A stretch of DNA of 64,000 nt, taken from the NCBI RefSeq assembly GCF_003259315.1, contig NZ_QLLT01000016.1:42288-106287 (forward strand), given 5' to 3'. The number at the start of each line of letters is the position of its first letter. The first letter of the stretch is position 1. Shown one piece after another: positions 33,721 to 42,741 of this stretch. The notes below the pieces were generated by a model. It ran no database searches, had not been told where the DNA came from, and saw only the letters and a list, made by a program, of their open reading frames with translations. The position numbers and the translations under genes are program-made. Source of the stretch: Kitasatospora sp. SolWspMP-SS2h (GTDB lineage: Bacteria; Actinomycetota; Actinomycetes; Streptomycetales; Streptomycetaceae).

Positions 33721-35577
33721 TCAGGGTGCCGAGTCAGGAACTCCCTTGCTGCGGTCGTACGCCTGGACCGGCGTCATCCAGCCCCGGTAGCCGGGCAGTT
33801 CGACGGTGCCCTCGTGGCCGACCTGGGCGCAGCGGCTGGTGTCGTCGGCGGTGCTGGCGTCGGCGCCCTTGAGGATGGCGGACGGGTCGGCGGGGGGTGC
33901 GGGCGCGGTGGTGGTGCCGGTCCCGGCGGGGTAGCGGGTGCCGGTGGGCCAGTCGGTGCCGATCAGCAGTTCGACCGAGTCGCCCTCCCCGGCCCGGACG
34001 GCGCTCGCGGGCAGGCCGAGGGCGGCGGCGACCTGCTGGGCCGCGGCCTCCTCGCCCGCCGGGTACGTCACCGCGCTGTGTTCGGCGGTGACCTTCGGAC
34101 CGGTGGTGGTGCCCTTGGCGAAGCCGGCCTGCCGCAGCGCGTCGACGAGCGCCCCGGCCCGGCCCGTGACGCCGGTGCCGTTGCGCACCACGACGGTGAT
34201 CCCGCCGCGGGCCGGTCCGGTCGCGGCCGGGGGCGCCGCCGTCTCGGCGGGGGCGGACGGGACGGACGGGGTGGCGGACGGGGCGGTGTCCCCGGACTGC
34301 GGGCCGCCGCTGAGCGACCGGTCGTCCTTGATCGCCCGGAACAGGTCGGTCGCGCCCGGGCCGATCAGCCGCCGGTTGTCGTCCGCCGGGTCGTGGATGA
34401 TCTGCATGGTGGTGAAGGTGATCCGCTCGGACGGCACCTTGCTGATGTCCTGGCCGAGGCCGACCAGCTCGGTGATGCCGTCCAGGCCGGGGTCGACGGT
34501 GAGCGCCTTGGTGGCGGCGTCGGCGAGCGACAGCAGCTTGCCCGGGTCGGTGAGCGTCCCGGCGCCCTTGAGTTGGCGGATCATCGAGCCGAGGAAGAGG
34601 TGCTGGGCCGAGGAGCGGCCGGTGTCGGTGCCGTCGCCGAAGCCGTGCCTGGTCCGGACGAACTGGAGGGCCGCCATGCCCTGGAGGGTGTGCTCGCCCT
34701 TGGTCAGCTTGAGGTGCGAGTACGGGTCGTAGACGTTGTCGCTGACGCACACCGGGACGCCGCCCACCGCGTCCGACATCTTGACCACGCCGCTGAAGTC
34801 GACCTGCACGAAGTGGTCGATCGGGAGGTCGGTGAGCTTGCGCACGGCCGCCACGGTGCAGCCGGGGCCGCCCTGGAGGGTGGCGTTGATCAGTCCGCGC
34901 TGCGCCTTGAACACGGTCTTGCCCGCCGCGTCGCGGCAGCCCGGCAGGTCGGTCCGCAGGTCGCGCGGGATGCTCATCACGGTCGCGTTGCCGCGGTCCG
35001 CCGAGACGTGGAGCAGCAGGTTGACGTCGGCGTTGGCGCCGCCGCCGCAGTCGCCGCCGATCTGGCAGTCCTCCGGGTCGGCGCGCGAGTCGGAGCCGAT
35101 CACCAGCACGTTGATGGGGGTGCGGCCGAAGGCGTCCGCCACCTCGTGCCCAGCGTCGCCCTCCTCGCCCGCGTACAGCGGCGCCTGCTTGATGTTGGCG
35201 TTGAACCGGTAGTAGAGGTAGCCGCCCGCACCGGCGGTCAGCACCACCGCCCCGACCGCCGTCCACAGCAGCGCCCGCTGCCAGCGCCGCAGCCGTCGGC
35301 GTCCCCGCCGCCCCGACCGGCGGGCCGCCTCCCGGCGCGCCGCCCGCCCGCCCGTCGCCGGGCCGGAAGCCGGACCGGAACCGGAAGCCGGACCGGAACC
35401 GGAACCGGAAGCCGCACCGGAACCCGGCCCCGCGGACGGACCCGCCGACGGCCCCGGCGCGTCCGCCGCGCCGCCCGCCCGTCGGCGGGCCGCCCGGCCG
35501 CCCTCCCGCTGCCGGGGCAGCGCGCCCTCGGACCCGTCGCCCGCCGGTCCGGCGTCCTCGGCCTGTCCGCGTATCAC
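33721..35577 (-). CDS. LytR-CpsA-Psr (LCP) family protein with LytR_C domain
   Basis: 618 residues. The N-terminal 95 residues are Gly/Ser/Ala/Pro-rich with repeats (GSGSGPASGSGPASG), then a basic stretch and one membrane helix (ALLWTAVGAVVLTAGAGGYLYY). The LCP catalytic domain follows (NVLVIGSDSRADP, SIPRDLRTDLPGC, LPIDHFVQVDFSGV), then a LytR_C domain (ITVVVRNGTGVTGRAGALVDALRQ). LCP enzymes attach glycopolymers to peptidoglycan outside the membrane. Usually a housekeeping gene, it lies here between the two biosynthetic blocks. The GTG start at 35577 is uncertain. Confidence 0.92.
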   Translation of the reverse strand: MIRGQAEDAGPAGDGSEGALPRQREGGRAARRRAGGAADAPGPSAGPSAGPGSGAASGSGSGPASGSGPASGPATGGRAARREAARRSGRRGRRRLRRWQRALLWTAVGAVVLTAGAGGYLYYRFNANIKQAPLYAGEEGDAGHEVADAFGRTPINVLVIGSDSRADPEDCQIGGDCGGGANADVNLLLHVSADRGNATVMSIPRDLRTDLPGCRDAAGKTVFKAQRGLINATLQGGPGCTVAAVRKLTDLPIDHFVQVDFSGVVKMSDAVGGVPVCVSDNVYDPYSHLKLTKGEHTLQGMAALQFVRTRHGFGDGTDTGRSSAQHLFLGSMIRQLKGAGTLTDPGKLLSLADAATKALTVDPGLDGITELVGLGQDISKVPSERITFTTMQIIHDPADDNRRLIGPGATDLFRAIKDDRSLSGGPQSGDTAPSATPSVPSAPAETAAPPAATGPARGGITVVVRNGTGVTGRAGALVDALRQAGFAKGTTTGPKVTAEHSAVTYPAGEEAAAQQVAAALGLPASAVRAGEGDSVELLIGTDWPTGTRYPAGTGTTTAPAPPADPSAILKGADASTADDTSRCAQVGHEGTVELPGYRGWMTPVQAYDRSKGVPDSAP

Positions 35578-35690
35578 ATCGCACCCCCGTGGCCCGGCCG
35601 TTCCGGGCTCTCACCCCTATAGATGCGCGACCGGGGCCGGGTGTTTCACGGTTCGTCCGAACACTTCTCCCGCGCACCGCCCCGGCGGGG

Positions 35691-37247
35691 TCACAGCCTG
35701 ATCCACCCCGCCGCCAGCGCCACCACGCCCAGCACCGCCCCGGCCGCCGACACCGCCAGCACCACCGCCTCGCGCGGCGAGAACGGCCGGCGGCCCTGCT
35801 CGCGGCGGGCCATCACGAACAGCACGGTGGCGGGCGCGTAGACGACGGACGACACCAGCAGGTACGTCCAGCCCGCCGCGTAGACCAGGAACGCGGTGTA
35901 CGCGGTGGCCAGCCCGGCCACCAGCAGCGCGGCCGGGCCCGCGCGGTCCCGCCGGGCCACCCGCACCCCGTACCCGGCGGCCAGCAGGTACGGGACCAGG
36001 CCGAGCGTGCTGGTCAGGTCGAGCGCGAAGTCGAAGGCGTCGTCGGAGAAGGCGGTGACCACCAGCATCAGCTGCGACAGCACGCTGGTCAGCAGCAGCG
36101 CGGGCACCGGCACGTCCCGGGCGCCGGTCCGGGCCAGGAAGCGCGGCATGTCCCCGTCCCCGGCCGCGACGAACAGCACCTCGGCGGCCATCAGCGTCCA
36201 CGCCAGGTACGCGCCCAGCACCGAGACCACCAGGCCGACGCTGACCAGCACCTGGCCCCAGGTGCCGACCGCCGCCGCCAGCACGCCCGCCATCGAGGGC
36301 TGCCGCAGCGCGGCGATCTCGTCCGCCGGCAGCAGGCCGTAGGAGACCACGGTGACCGAGGCGAACACCGCGAAGACGCTCAGGAAGCCCAGCACGGTGG
36401 CCCGGCCGACGTCCGAACGGCGGGCCGCGTGCCGGGAGTAGACGCTGGCGCCCTCCACCCCGAGGAACACGAACACGGTGGCCAGCATCGTCCCGTGCAC
36501 CTGGTCGTAGAGCGAGCCCGTGGCGGCGGCGCCCCGGACGTTGGCGGCGAACACGTCCGCCCGGAAGCAGGCGAGCGCCAGCACCACGAACACCAGGATC
36601 GGCACCAGCTTGGCCGCGGTGACGATCCGGTTGACCGTCGCGGCCTCCCGCACGCCGCGCCGCACCAGCAGGAAGAACCCCCACAGCCCGGCCGAGGAGA
36701 GCAGCAGCGCGAGCCAGGTGTCGCCGTCCCCGAGCGCCGGGACGAGCGCCCCGACCGTCGACATGATCAGCACCCAGTACGTCACGTTGCCGACGCAGGC
36801 GCTGGCCCAGTAGCCGAACGCCGAGAAGAAGCCCAGGTACTCGCCGAAGCCCGCCTTCGCGTACGCGTACACGCCCGCGTCCAGCTCCGGCCGCCGCACC
36901 GCCAGCGACTGGAACACCAGCGCCAGCATCAGCATGCCCGTCCCGGCGATCAGCCAGGAGACCAGCGCGCCCAGCACGCCGGTCTCCTGCGCGAACCGGC
37001 TCGGCAGCGAGAACACGCCCGCGCCGACCATCGAGCCGACCACCAGCATGGTCAGCGTCCGCCGGGTCAGCCGCGCCGTGCCCGCCGCCGGTCCCCGGAC
37101 CGCCGCCGCCGTCTCCCGTGCCGTCTCCTCCGCCGCCACCCGCGCCGCTCCTCCCGCTCGCGGCCCGGCGGCCCCGGAGGCCGCCGCCGCGGGCGGAACG
37201 CTACCAACCGAATGTCCGTTTGGCACCGTTGTGCACCCGTTGGTCAC
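35691..37247 (-). CDS. APC family amino-acid permease
   Basis: 518 residues with about 12 membrane helices. Family features are RRTLTMLVVGSMVGAGVFSLP in helix 1 and the helix-6 region around FLGVEGASVYSRHAARRSDVG. The first 60 residues are Ala/Gly-rich and the GTG at 37247 may be too early; a start nearer residue 40 is possible. It follows the homocitrate-synthase-like gene by 63 bases on the same strand, so it may move the amino acid made by that block. General basic amino-acid or polyamine transport is the alternative. Confidence 0.87.
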   Translation of the reverse strand: MTNGCTTVPNGHSVGSVPPAAAASGAAGPRAGGAARVAAEETARETAAAVRGPAAGTARLTRRTLTMLVVGSMVGAGVFSLPSRFAQETGVLGALVSWLIAGTGMLMLALVFQSLAVRRPELDAGVYAYAKAGFGEYLGFFSAFGYWASACVGNVTYWVLIMSTVGALVPALGDGDTWLALLLSSAGLWGFFLLVRRGVREAATVNRIVTAAKLVPILVFVVLALACFRADVFAANVRGAAATGSLYDQVHGTMLATVFVFLGVEGASVYSRHAARRSDVGRATVLGFLSVFAVFASVTVVSYGLLPADEIAALRQPSMAGVLAAAVGTWGQVLVSVGLVVSVLGAYLAWTLMAAEVLFVAAGDGDMPRFLARTGARDVPVPALLLTSVLSQLMLVVTAFSDDAFDFALDLTSTLGLVPYLLAAGYGVRVARRDRAGPAALLVAGLATAYTAFLVYAAGWTYLLVSSVVYAPATVLFVMARREQGRRPFSPREAVVLAVSAAGAVLGVVALAAGWIRL

Positions 37248-37310
37248 CCGTCCGCGCGGCGACGACCACCGCGGCGGCGGCCACTGCGACGGCGGCCACT
37301 GCGGCGGCGG

Positions 37311-38471
37311 CTACTGCGGCAGCAGCTCCCGGCGCAGGCGCTCCTTGATGACCTCCAGGTCCTCGCAGTCCCCGTCGGTCCGCTCGGCGATGTGCACCCG
37401 GTACAGCTCCTCCAGCCGCGCGTCGTCGGGCTCCAGGCCCAGCTGCTCCAGCAGGTGCCGGAGCACCGTCCGGCCGGAGTGCCGGCCGATCAGGACGGAG
37501 CGGGTGCGGCCGAAGCGGGCGGGCTCGACGTACTCGTAGGTGGCCGGGTTGCGCAGCACGCCCTGCTGGTGGATGCCCGCGGCGGTGCCGAAGGCGTAGG
37601 TGCCGAAGATCGCCTTGTTGCGCGGCTCCTCCAGCCGGATGACCCGGCGCAGGACGGTGTAGGCCTCGTACATGGCGGCCAGGTCGATGTCGGTGCGCAG
37701 GCCGGTCTCGTCCTCCTTGTAGGCGAGGATCGCCGCGATCTCCTCCAGCGGGGTGTTGCCCGCCCGCTCGCCGACGCCGCCCAGGGTCGCCTGGACCTCG
37801 TCGGCGCCGGCCAGCAGGCCGGCCAGCGCGTTGGCGGTGGACAGGCCGAAGTCGTCGTGGCAGTGGGTGGCGATGCAGGTCTCCGCCGGGACCCAGGACC
37901 GGAACCGGCGGATCAGCGCCGCGTACCCGTCGGGGGTCATCGCGCCGGAGGTGTCCGCGACCACGAAGCCGGTCGCCCCGGCCTCGACCGCCTGCTCGGT
38001 CATCGGGCGGAGCAGGTCGTCCTCGCCGCGGCTGGCGTCCTCGATGCCGACGGTGACCGACTCGACGCCGTAGGAGCGGGCCAGCCGCACCGACTCGACC
38101 ACCTCCTCGATCGCCTGCTCCCGGGTGATCCGCCGCTTGTACTCCAGGTGCAGGTCGCTGCCGGTGGCGGCGATCTGGACCTGGTGGTTGGCGGTGCCGC
38201 CGGCCTCGACCGCGGCCAGGACGTCCCCGGCGACGGCCCGGCAGAAGGTGGTGAAGCGCGCCCGGGTCAGGTGCTTGGAGATCAGCCGGGTGGCCTCGAA
38301 GTCGCTGGGCGAGGAGGCCGGGAAGCCGGTCTCGATGCGGTCGACGCCGAGGGCCTCGATCCGCAGCGCGAGGTCGAGCTTGTCCTCGGGGCCCATCGCG
38401 TTGGCGGGCGCCTGCTCGCCGTCGCGCAGAGTGGTGTCGAAGAAGGAGATCCGCCGCACGTTCTCGTTCAT
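37311..38471 (-). CDS. Homocitrate / 2-isopropylmalate synthase-like enzyme
   Basis: 386 residues, DRE-TIM metallolyase. The metal and catalytic motifs are FFDTTLRDGEQAP and THCHDDFGLSTANAL, and GGVGERAGNTPLEEI marks the acetyl-CoA site. The length (without the LeuA regulatory domain) fits homocitrate, citramalate or phosphinomethylmalate synthases. The enzyme condenses a 2-oxo acid with acetyl-CoA. The ATG at 38471 with GGGGAC 5 bases upstream is preferred over a GTG at 38492. Same operon as the aminotransferase; the matching isomerase subunits are at 42742-44769. Confidence 0.87.
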   Translation of the reverse strand: MNENVRRISFFDTTLRDGEQAPANAMGPEDKLDLALRIEALGVDRIETGFPASSPSDFEATRLISKHLTRARFTTFCRAVAGDVLAAVEAGGTANHQVQIAATGSDLHLEYKRRITREQAIEEVVESVRLARSYGVESVTVGIEDASRGEDDLLRPMTEQAVEAGATGFVVADTSGAMTPDGYAALIRRFRSWVPAETCIATHCHDDFGLSTANALAGLLAGADEVQATLGGVGERAGNTPLEEIAAILAYKEDETGLRTDIDLAAMYEAYTVLRRVIRLEEPRNKAIFGTYAFGTAAGIHQQGVLRNPATYEYVEPARFGRTRSVLIGRHSGRTVLRHLLEQLGLEPDDARLEELYRVHIAERTDGDCEDLEVIKERLRRELLPQ

Positions 38472-38553
38472 GGTTGTCCCCGTTTCCCGCACTGCGTCGC
38501 GGCAGTGGGTGACGTCTCGGAATTGCGGAACCGGTTCGGGCCGGTCGGCGGTG

Positions 38554-39735
38554 TCACCGACGGCGTTGGTGCAGCGCGGTGGCCATCCGGTCGATCGCCT
38601 CGGTGATGACCTCGCGCGAGGTGGCGAAGGAGAGCCGGATGTGGCCCTCCCCGCCGGGGCCGAAGGCCGATCCGGGCATCACCGCGACGCCGGCCTCGGA
38701 CAGCAGCCAGGTGGCGAACTCGGCCGAGCTCGCGAAGCCGGTGCCCCGGATGTCGGGGAAGGCGTAGAAGGCGCCCTCCGGCCGGGGACAGCTGACGCCG
38801 GGCAGCGAGTCGAGCCCGGCGACGATCAGTTCCATCCGGGCCGCGTACTCGTCCGTCATCGCCTGGACGGCGTCCTGCGGGCCGGTCAGCGCGGCCAGGC
38901 CGCCGCGCTGCACGAACGAGCCGGCGCAACCCACCGAGTGCTGCTGCACCTTGAGCATCTCGGAGATCACCGGCGCCGGTCCGGCCACGTAGCCCAGGCG
39001 CCAGCCGGTCATCGCGTACGCCTTGGAGAAGCCGTTGACCAGCAGGGTGCGCCCGGCGCCCGCGGGCAGGCTCGCCGGGCTGACGTGCTTGGTCCCGCCG
39101 TAGACGATCTTCTCGTAGATCTCGTCGGAGACCACGAACAGGTCGTGCTCGTCCGCGACGGCGGCGACCGCCTCGGCCTCGGCGGCGTCCAGCGCCCGGC
39201 CGGTCGGGTTGTTGGGGGTGTTGACCAGGATGACCTTGGTCCGGTCGGTGATCCGGCGCTCCAGCAGCTCGCGGGTGATCCGGAAGCCGTCGTCGCCGTC
39301 GAGCGGGACGTCCACCGGGACGGCGCCGATCAGGTGCGCCATCGAGTGGTAGCTGACCCAGCCCGGCGTCGGGACGAGCAGTTCGTCGCCCGGGTCCAGC
39401 AGCGTGGTCAGCGCGGTGAACAGCGCGTTCTTCGCCGACGGGGTGACGATCACCTCGGTGGCCGGGTCGACGCTGACGCCGTTGTCCTCGGCCAGCTTCC
39501 GGGAGATCGCGGTGAGCAGCTCGGGGATGCCCCGGCTGGCCGTGTAGTGGGTGAAGCCGCCGGCCAGGGCGCCGGCGCCCTCGGCGGTGATGTGCGCGGG
39601 GGTGTCGAAGTCGGGTTCGCCGCCGCCCAGGTCGAGCACCTCGACGCCCTGGGCGCGCAACGACTGCACCAGTTCCAGGACGGCGAAGGTCGCGGACTTC
39701 TCGATCCGGCCGAAGCGGCGGGCCACGCTCCTCAT
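38554..39735 (-). CDS. Class I aminotransferase (aspartate aminotransferase family)
   Basis: 393 residues. PLP lysine in VNGFSKAYAMTGWRLGYV, substrate/PLP motifs TPNNPTGR and VVSDEIYEKI. Its ATG overlaps the stop of the isochorismatase-like gene (ATGA). It probably converts the homologated 2-oxo acid to an amino acid (or the reverse), given the adjacent synthase gene and the isomerase genes nearby. Substrate cannot be read from sequence. Confidence 0.9.
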   Translation of the reverse strand: MRSVARRFGRIEKSATFAVLELVQSLRAQGVEVLDLGGGEPDFDTPAHITAEGAGALAGGFTHYTASRGIPELLTAISRKLAEDNGVSVDPATEVIVTPSAKNALFTALTTLLDPGDELLVPTPGWVSYHSMAHLIGAVPVDVPLDGDDGFRITRELLERRITDRTKVILVNTPNNPTGRALDAAEAEAVAAVADEHDLFVVSDEIYEKIVYGGTKHVSPASLPAGAGRTLLVNGFSKAYAMTGWRLGYVAGPAPVISEMLKVQQHSVGCAGSFVQRGGLAALTGPQDAVQAMTDEYAARMELIVAGLDSLPGVSCPRPEGAFYAFPDIRGTGFASSAEFATWLLSEAGVAVMPGSAFGPGGEGHIRLSFATSREVITEAIDRMATALHQRRR

Positions 39736-40379
39736 CGGTCCGCCCCCGGCGTCCCGGCGGCCTGCGCCCCGTCGGCCGGTGCCCCGTCTGCCGGTGCCGC
39801 GTCGGCCAGCGCCTCGTCGACGGTGGTGATCTCGGCGCAGCGGGCGATCACGGTGAGCGCGGCCCGGTGCATCTCGGGGCCGTCCGCGGCGGTGGCGTCC
39901 TCCAGGACCTTGACCCGGTAGTCGCGGTCGTGGCCGTCGCGGGCGGTGGCCAGGATGACCATGTCGGTGGAGACGCCGGTCAGCAGCAGGGTGTCCACCC
40001 CGAGGGTGCGCAGCAGGAGGTCCAGCCCGGTGCCGTGGAACGGGCTGATCCGGTGCTTGGCGATGACCGGCTCGCCCTCGGCGGGCTTCACCGCGTCGTG
40101 CACCTGAGTGGCCCAGTCGCCGAGCAGCAGGCGGCCGTCGGGCTTGGCGGCCCGGAAGATCGGCGAGCCGGGCGGCCACTCGGGGTAGCCGGCGGTGAAG
40201 CCGACCACGACGTAGATCACCGGGATGTCCGCCGCGCGGGCCCGCTCGATCGCCCGGGCCGCGTTCTCCAGCACCCGGCGGTCGGCCACCTGCTGCTGGT
40301 ACCCCTCGGCGCCGTATTTCCCCCGCGGATGCACGATTTCATTTATCAGATCGAGTACAAGAAGCGCCGATCGGCCCAC
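39732..40379 (-). CDS. Isochorismatase-fold hydrolase, nucleophile Cys absent
   Basis: 215 residues. The fold is clear: LLVLDLINEIVHP (Asp), VIAKHRISPFHGTGLDLLLR (Lys) and LLLTGVSTDMVILATA. In cysteine hydrolases (nicotinamidase type) the last motif carries Cys, here Val/Met. PhzD/EntB-type isochorismatases also lack it. The C-terminus is a repetitive Ala/Asp/Gly tail. GTG start with GGAGGGG 6 bases upstream. First gene of the reverse operon with the aminotransferase, synthase and permease. No chorismate enzymes are in view, so the substrate is unknown. Confidence 0.82.
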   Translation of the reverse strand: MGRSALLVLDLINEIVHPRGKYGAEGYQQQVADRRVLENAARAIERARAADIPVIYVVVGFTAGYPEWPPGSPIFRAAKPDGRLLLGDWATQVHDAVKPAEGEPVIAKHRISPFHGTGLDLLLRTLGVDTLLLTGVSTDMVILATARDGHDRDYRVKVLEDATAADGPEMHRAALTVIARCAEITTVDEALADAAPADGAPADGAQAAGTPGADR

Positions 40380-40753
40380 CGATTACCCCTCCAATGAAAC
40401 CCCGGTCAATACCTCCGCTATTAGAACCAACCGTTCCAAGATCGTCAAGATTGTTATGTGAACCCCGCGTCAAACCCGCCCCGCCGACCGCCCGCACCGC
40501 CCGTACCGGACCGTCGATACCCCATCCCACCTGGACGTATGCCACGGCGGACGGCCGCGCTCGATCCATGAGCAAAATCGATGCGAAGCATGAATCCATT
40601 GACATTGCATTTCCCGGCCGGAGCCGGTTAGCGTTGATCGCGCACTGCGGTCGCCGATAAATCACCCGCGGACCGGCCGGTCCGCCGGAGGGGCGCCCAC
40701 CATATCTCGGGTCAATTTCTGGTGAATTCTTCACCACAGGCTGCAGGGGTGAC
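40380..40753. other. Divergent intergenic region with low GC content
   Basis: 374 bases between the isochorismatase-like gene (reverse) and the FAD protein gene (forward). GC content is clearly lower than in the flanking genes. It holds a plausible reverse-strand promoter (40418-40448) and must contain the promoter of the forward gene; a TTGACA at 40599-40604 is seen, but no well-spaced -10 follows. I see no ORF, repeat or RNA gene that I can support. Confidence 0.6.
40418..40448 (-). promoter_or_regulatory. Predicted sigma-70-type promoter for the reverse operon
   Basis: On the reverse strand TTGACG (40448-40443) and TAATAG (40423-40418) are separated by 19 bases. Transcription would begin about 30 bases upstream of the GTG at 40379, leaving room for the GGAGGGG ribosome binding site. 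The spacer is slightly long. Confidence 0.45.
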
Positions 40754-42736
40754 ATGAAGGACCGCGCCACCACCAACTCCACCGGAACGGCCCCGCACCG
40801 GATCGCGCTGATCGGGAGCGGCCCGCGGGGGCTCAGCATCGTCGAGCGGCTGGCCGCCCGGCTCGCCGGGGGACCCGCGCACCGGCCGGTGGAGATCCAC
40901 CTGATCGACGCCGTCGAGGTGGGCACCGGCCGGATCTGGCGGACCGACCAGCCCGACTGGTTCCTGATGAACACCGTGGCCGACGAAGTCTCCTCCTTCT
41001 CCGGCCCGCCCGACGACGGACCGGCCCGCCCCGGCGCCGGGCCGTCGCTGGCCCAGTGGTGGGCCGAGCACCGCCCGGACCACCCGGGCCCCAACAGCTA
41101 CGCGCCGCGCCGGCTCCACGGCGAGTACATGCAGTTCGTGCTGCGGACGGTCGAGGAGAACCTGCCGCCGCACGCCGCCCTGCACCGGGTGCGCGGCGAG
41201 GTCACCGACCTGGAACGGCTGGCCGACGGCTACCGGCTGGCCTTCGCGGACGGCACCGAACTGCGCGCCGACCGGGTCGTCCTGACCACCGGCCACACCC
41301 GGCCCGAACTCTCCGGGCTCCAGAAGCGGCTCGCCGACTTCGCCGCCGAGCACCCGGCGCTGCGCTACATCCGCGGCGACTCCGCCGCCGACATGCCGCT
41401 CGACGAGATCCCCGCCGGGTCGCCGGTCGGCGTCCTCGGCCTGGGCCTGTCCTTCTACGACGTCATGGCGGCCCTCACCGAGGGGCGCGGCGGCACCTTC
41501 GTGGAGACCGACGGGCCGGGCCTGCGCTACGAGCCCAGCGGCACGGAGCCGCTGATCGTGGCCGGCTCCCGCAGCGGCCTGCCGCTGCTCGCCCGCGGCC
41601 GCAACCAGAAGCACCACGACCACCGCTACACCACCCGGCTGTTCACCCTGGACCGGGTCCGGGCCGCCTGCGCCGGGGAGCGCGTCGACTTCGCCGCCCA
41701 CGCGGTGCCGTGGCTGCTCGCCGAGGTCCACCTGGTCCAGTACGCGACCGTGCTGCGCGGGCGCGGCGCCGGCGGCGAGGACGCCTTCGTGGCCGACGTG
41801 CTCCGGGCCGCCGAGGCCGGGGTGCCCGACGTCGCGGCGATCGCCGCCCGGCACGGGATCGCCGAACTGCCCCCGATCGACCTGGACGAGGTGGCCCGCC
41901 CGTTCCACCGGCGCAGCTACGCCGACGACGGGGAGTTCGAGGCCGACCTGCTGGCCGCGGTGGGGCGCGACCTGGACCACGCCGAGCAGGGCAACGTCGG
42001 CTCCCCGGTCAAGGCCGCCCTGGACGTGCTGCGCGACACCCGCAGCATCGTCCGGGCCCTGGTCGACTTCTCCGGGCTCACCCCGCGCTCGCACCGCACC
42101 GACTTCCTGGAGTGGTTCGTCCCCCGGGTCTCCTTCCTCGCCGCCGGCCCCCCGCTGCGGCGGCTGCGCCAGGTGGTCGCGCTGGTCGAGGCGGGCGTGC
42201 TGCGCGTCCCCGGGCCCGACACCCGCTTCGAGGCCCGCCCGGACACCGGCCGCTTCGCCGTCCGCTCGCCCCAGGTGCCCGGCTCCGAGACCGCCGTCGA
42301 CACGGTGATCGACGCCCGGGTCCCGGTGCCCGACCTGCGGTCCGACCCGGCCGAGCTGACCAGGCGGCTGGTCGAGCGCGGCACCCTCACCAGCTACCTG
42401 AACGGCCTGGACGACGAGGTCTTCGACACCGGCGGCGTGGCCGTCACCCGCAGCCCGTTCCACCCGATCGGGCGCGACGGCCGCCCCGACCCGGGCCTGT
42501 ACGTGCTCGGCATCCCGACCGAGCACACCCGCTGGTTCATGCAGGGCGGCAGCAGCCGCCCCGGCTTCTGGACCGACTTCGTCCAGGACGCCGACGCCAT
42601 CGCGGGCGACGCGCTGCGGCCCGCCACCGAACCGGCCGCCGAGCCGAACGCCGAACCCTCCGCCGCCGAACCGGCTCCCGCCGGGGACACTTCCGTACGG
42701 GAGTCCGCCGTCCCCGCCGGCGCCGGGAGCCGCTGA
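40754..42736 (+). CDS. FAD/NAD(P)-binding protein, 660 aa, unknown substrate
   Basis: The N-terminal IALIGSGPRGLSIVERLA is a dinucleotide-binding GxGxxG motif of the PF13454-type FAD/NAD(P)-binding family. A second motif is VGVLGLGLSFYDVMAAL near residue 220. WFLMNTVADEVSSF and LHGEYMQFVLRTVEEN are family-like. The last 45 residues are an Ala/Glu/Pro-rich tail. Related flavoproteins include N-hydroxylases and other amino-acid or amine oxygenases, so it may oxidise the nitrogen of the unusual amino acid. First gene of a forward operon with LeuC- and LeuD-like genes. Confidence 0.8.
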   Translation: MKDRATTNSTGTAPHRIALIGSGPRGLSIVERLAARLAGGPAHRPVEIHLIDAVEVGTGRIWRTDQPDWFLMNTVADEVSSFSGPPDDGPARPGAGPSLAQWWAEHRPDHPGPNSYAPRRLHGEYMQFVLRTVEENLPPHAALHRVRGEVTDLERLADGYRLAFADGTELRADRVVLTTGHTRPELSGLQKRLADFAAEHPALRYIRGDSAADMPLDEIPAGSPVGVLGLGLSFYDVMAALTEGRGGTFVETDGPGLRYEPSGTEPLIVAGSRSGLPLLARGRNQKHHDHRYTTRLFTLDRVRAACAGERVDFAAHAVPWLLAEVHLVQYATVLRGRGAGGEDAFVADVLRAAEAGVPDVAAIAARHGIAELPPIDLDEVARPFHRRSYADDGEFEADLLAAVGRDLDHAEQGNVGSPVKAALDVLRDTRSIVRALVDFSGLTPRSHRTDFLEWFVPRVSFLAAGPPLRRLRQVVALVEAGVLRVPGPDTRFEARPDTGRFAVRSPQVPGSETAVDTVIDARVPVPDLRSDPAELTRRLVERGTLTSYLNGLDDEVFDTGGVAVTRSPFHPIGRDGRPDPGLYVLGIPTEHTRWFMQGGSSRPGFWTDFVQDADAIAGDALRPATEPAAEPNAEPSAAEPAPAGDTSVRESAVPAGAGSR

Positions 42737-42741
42737 CCACC

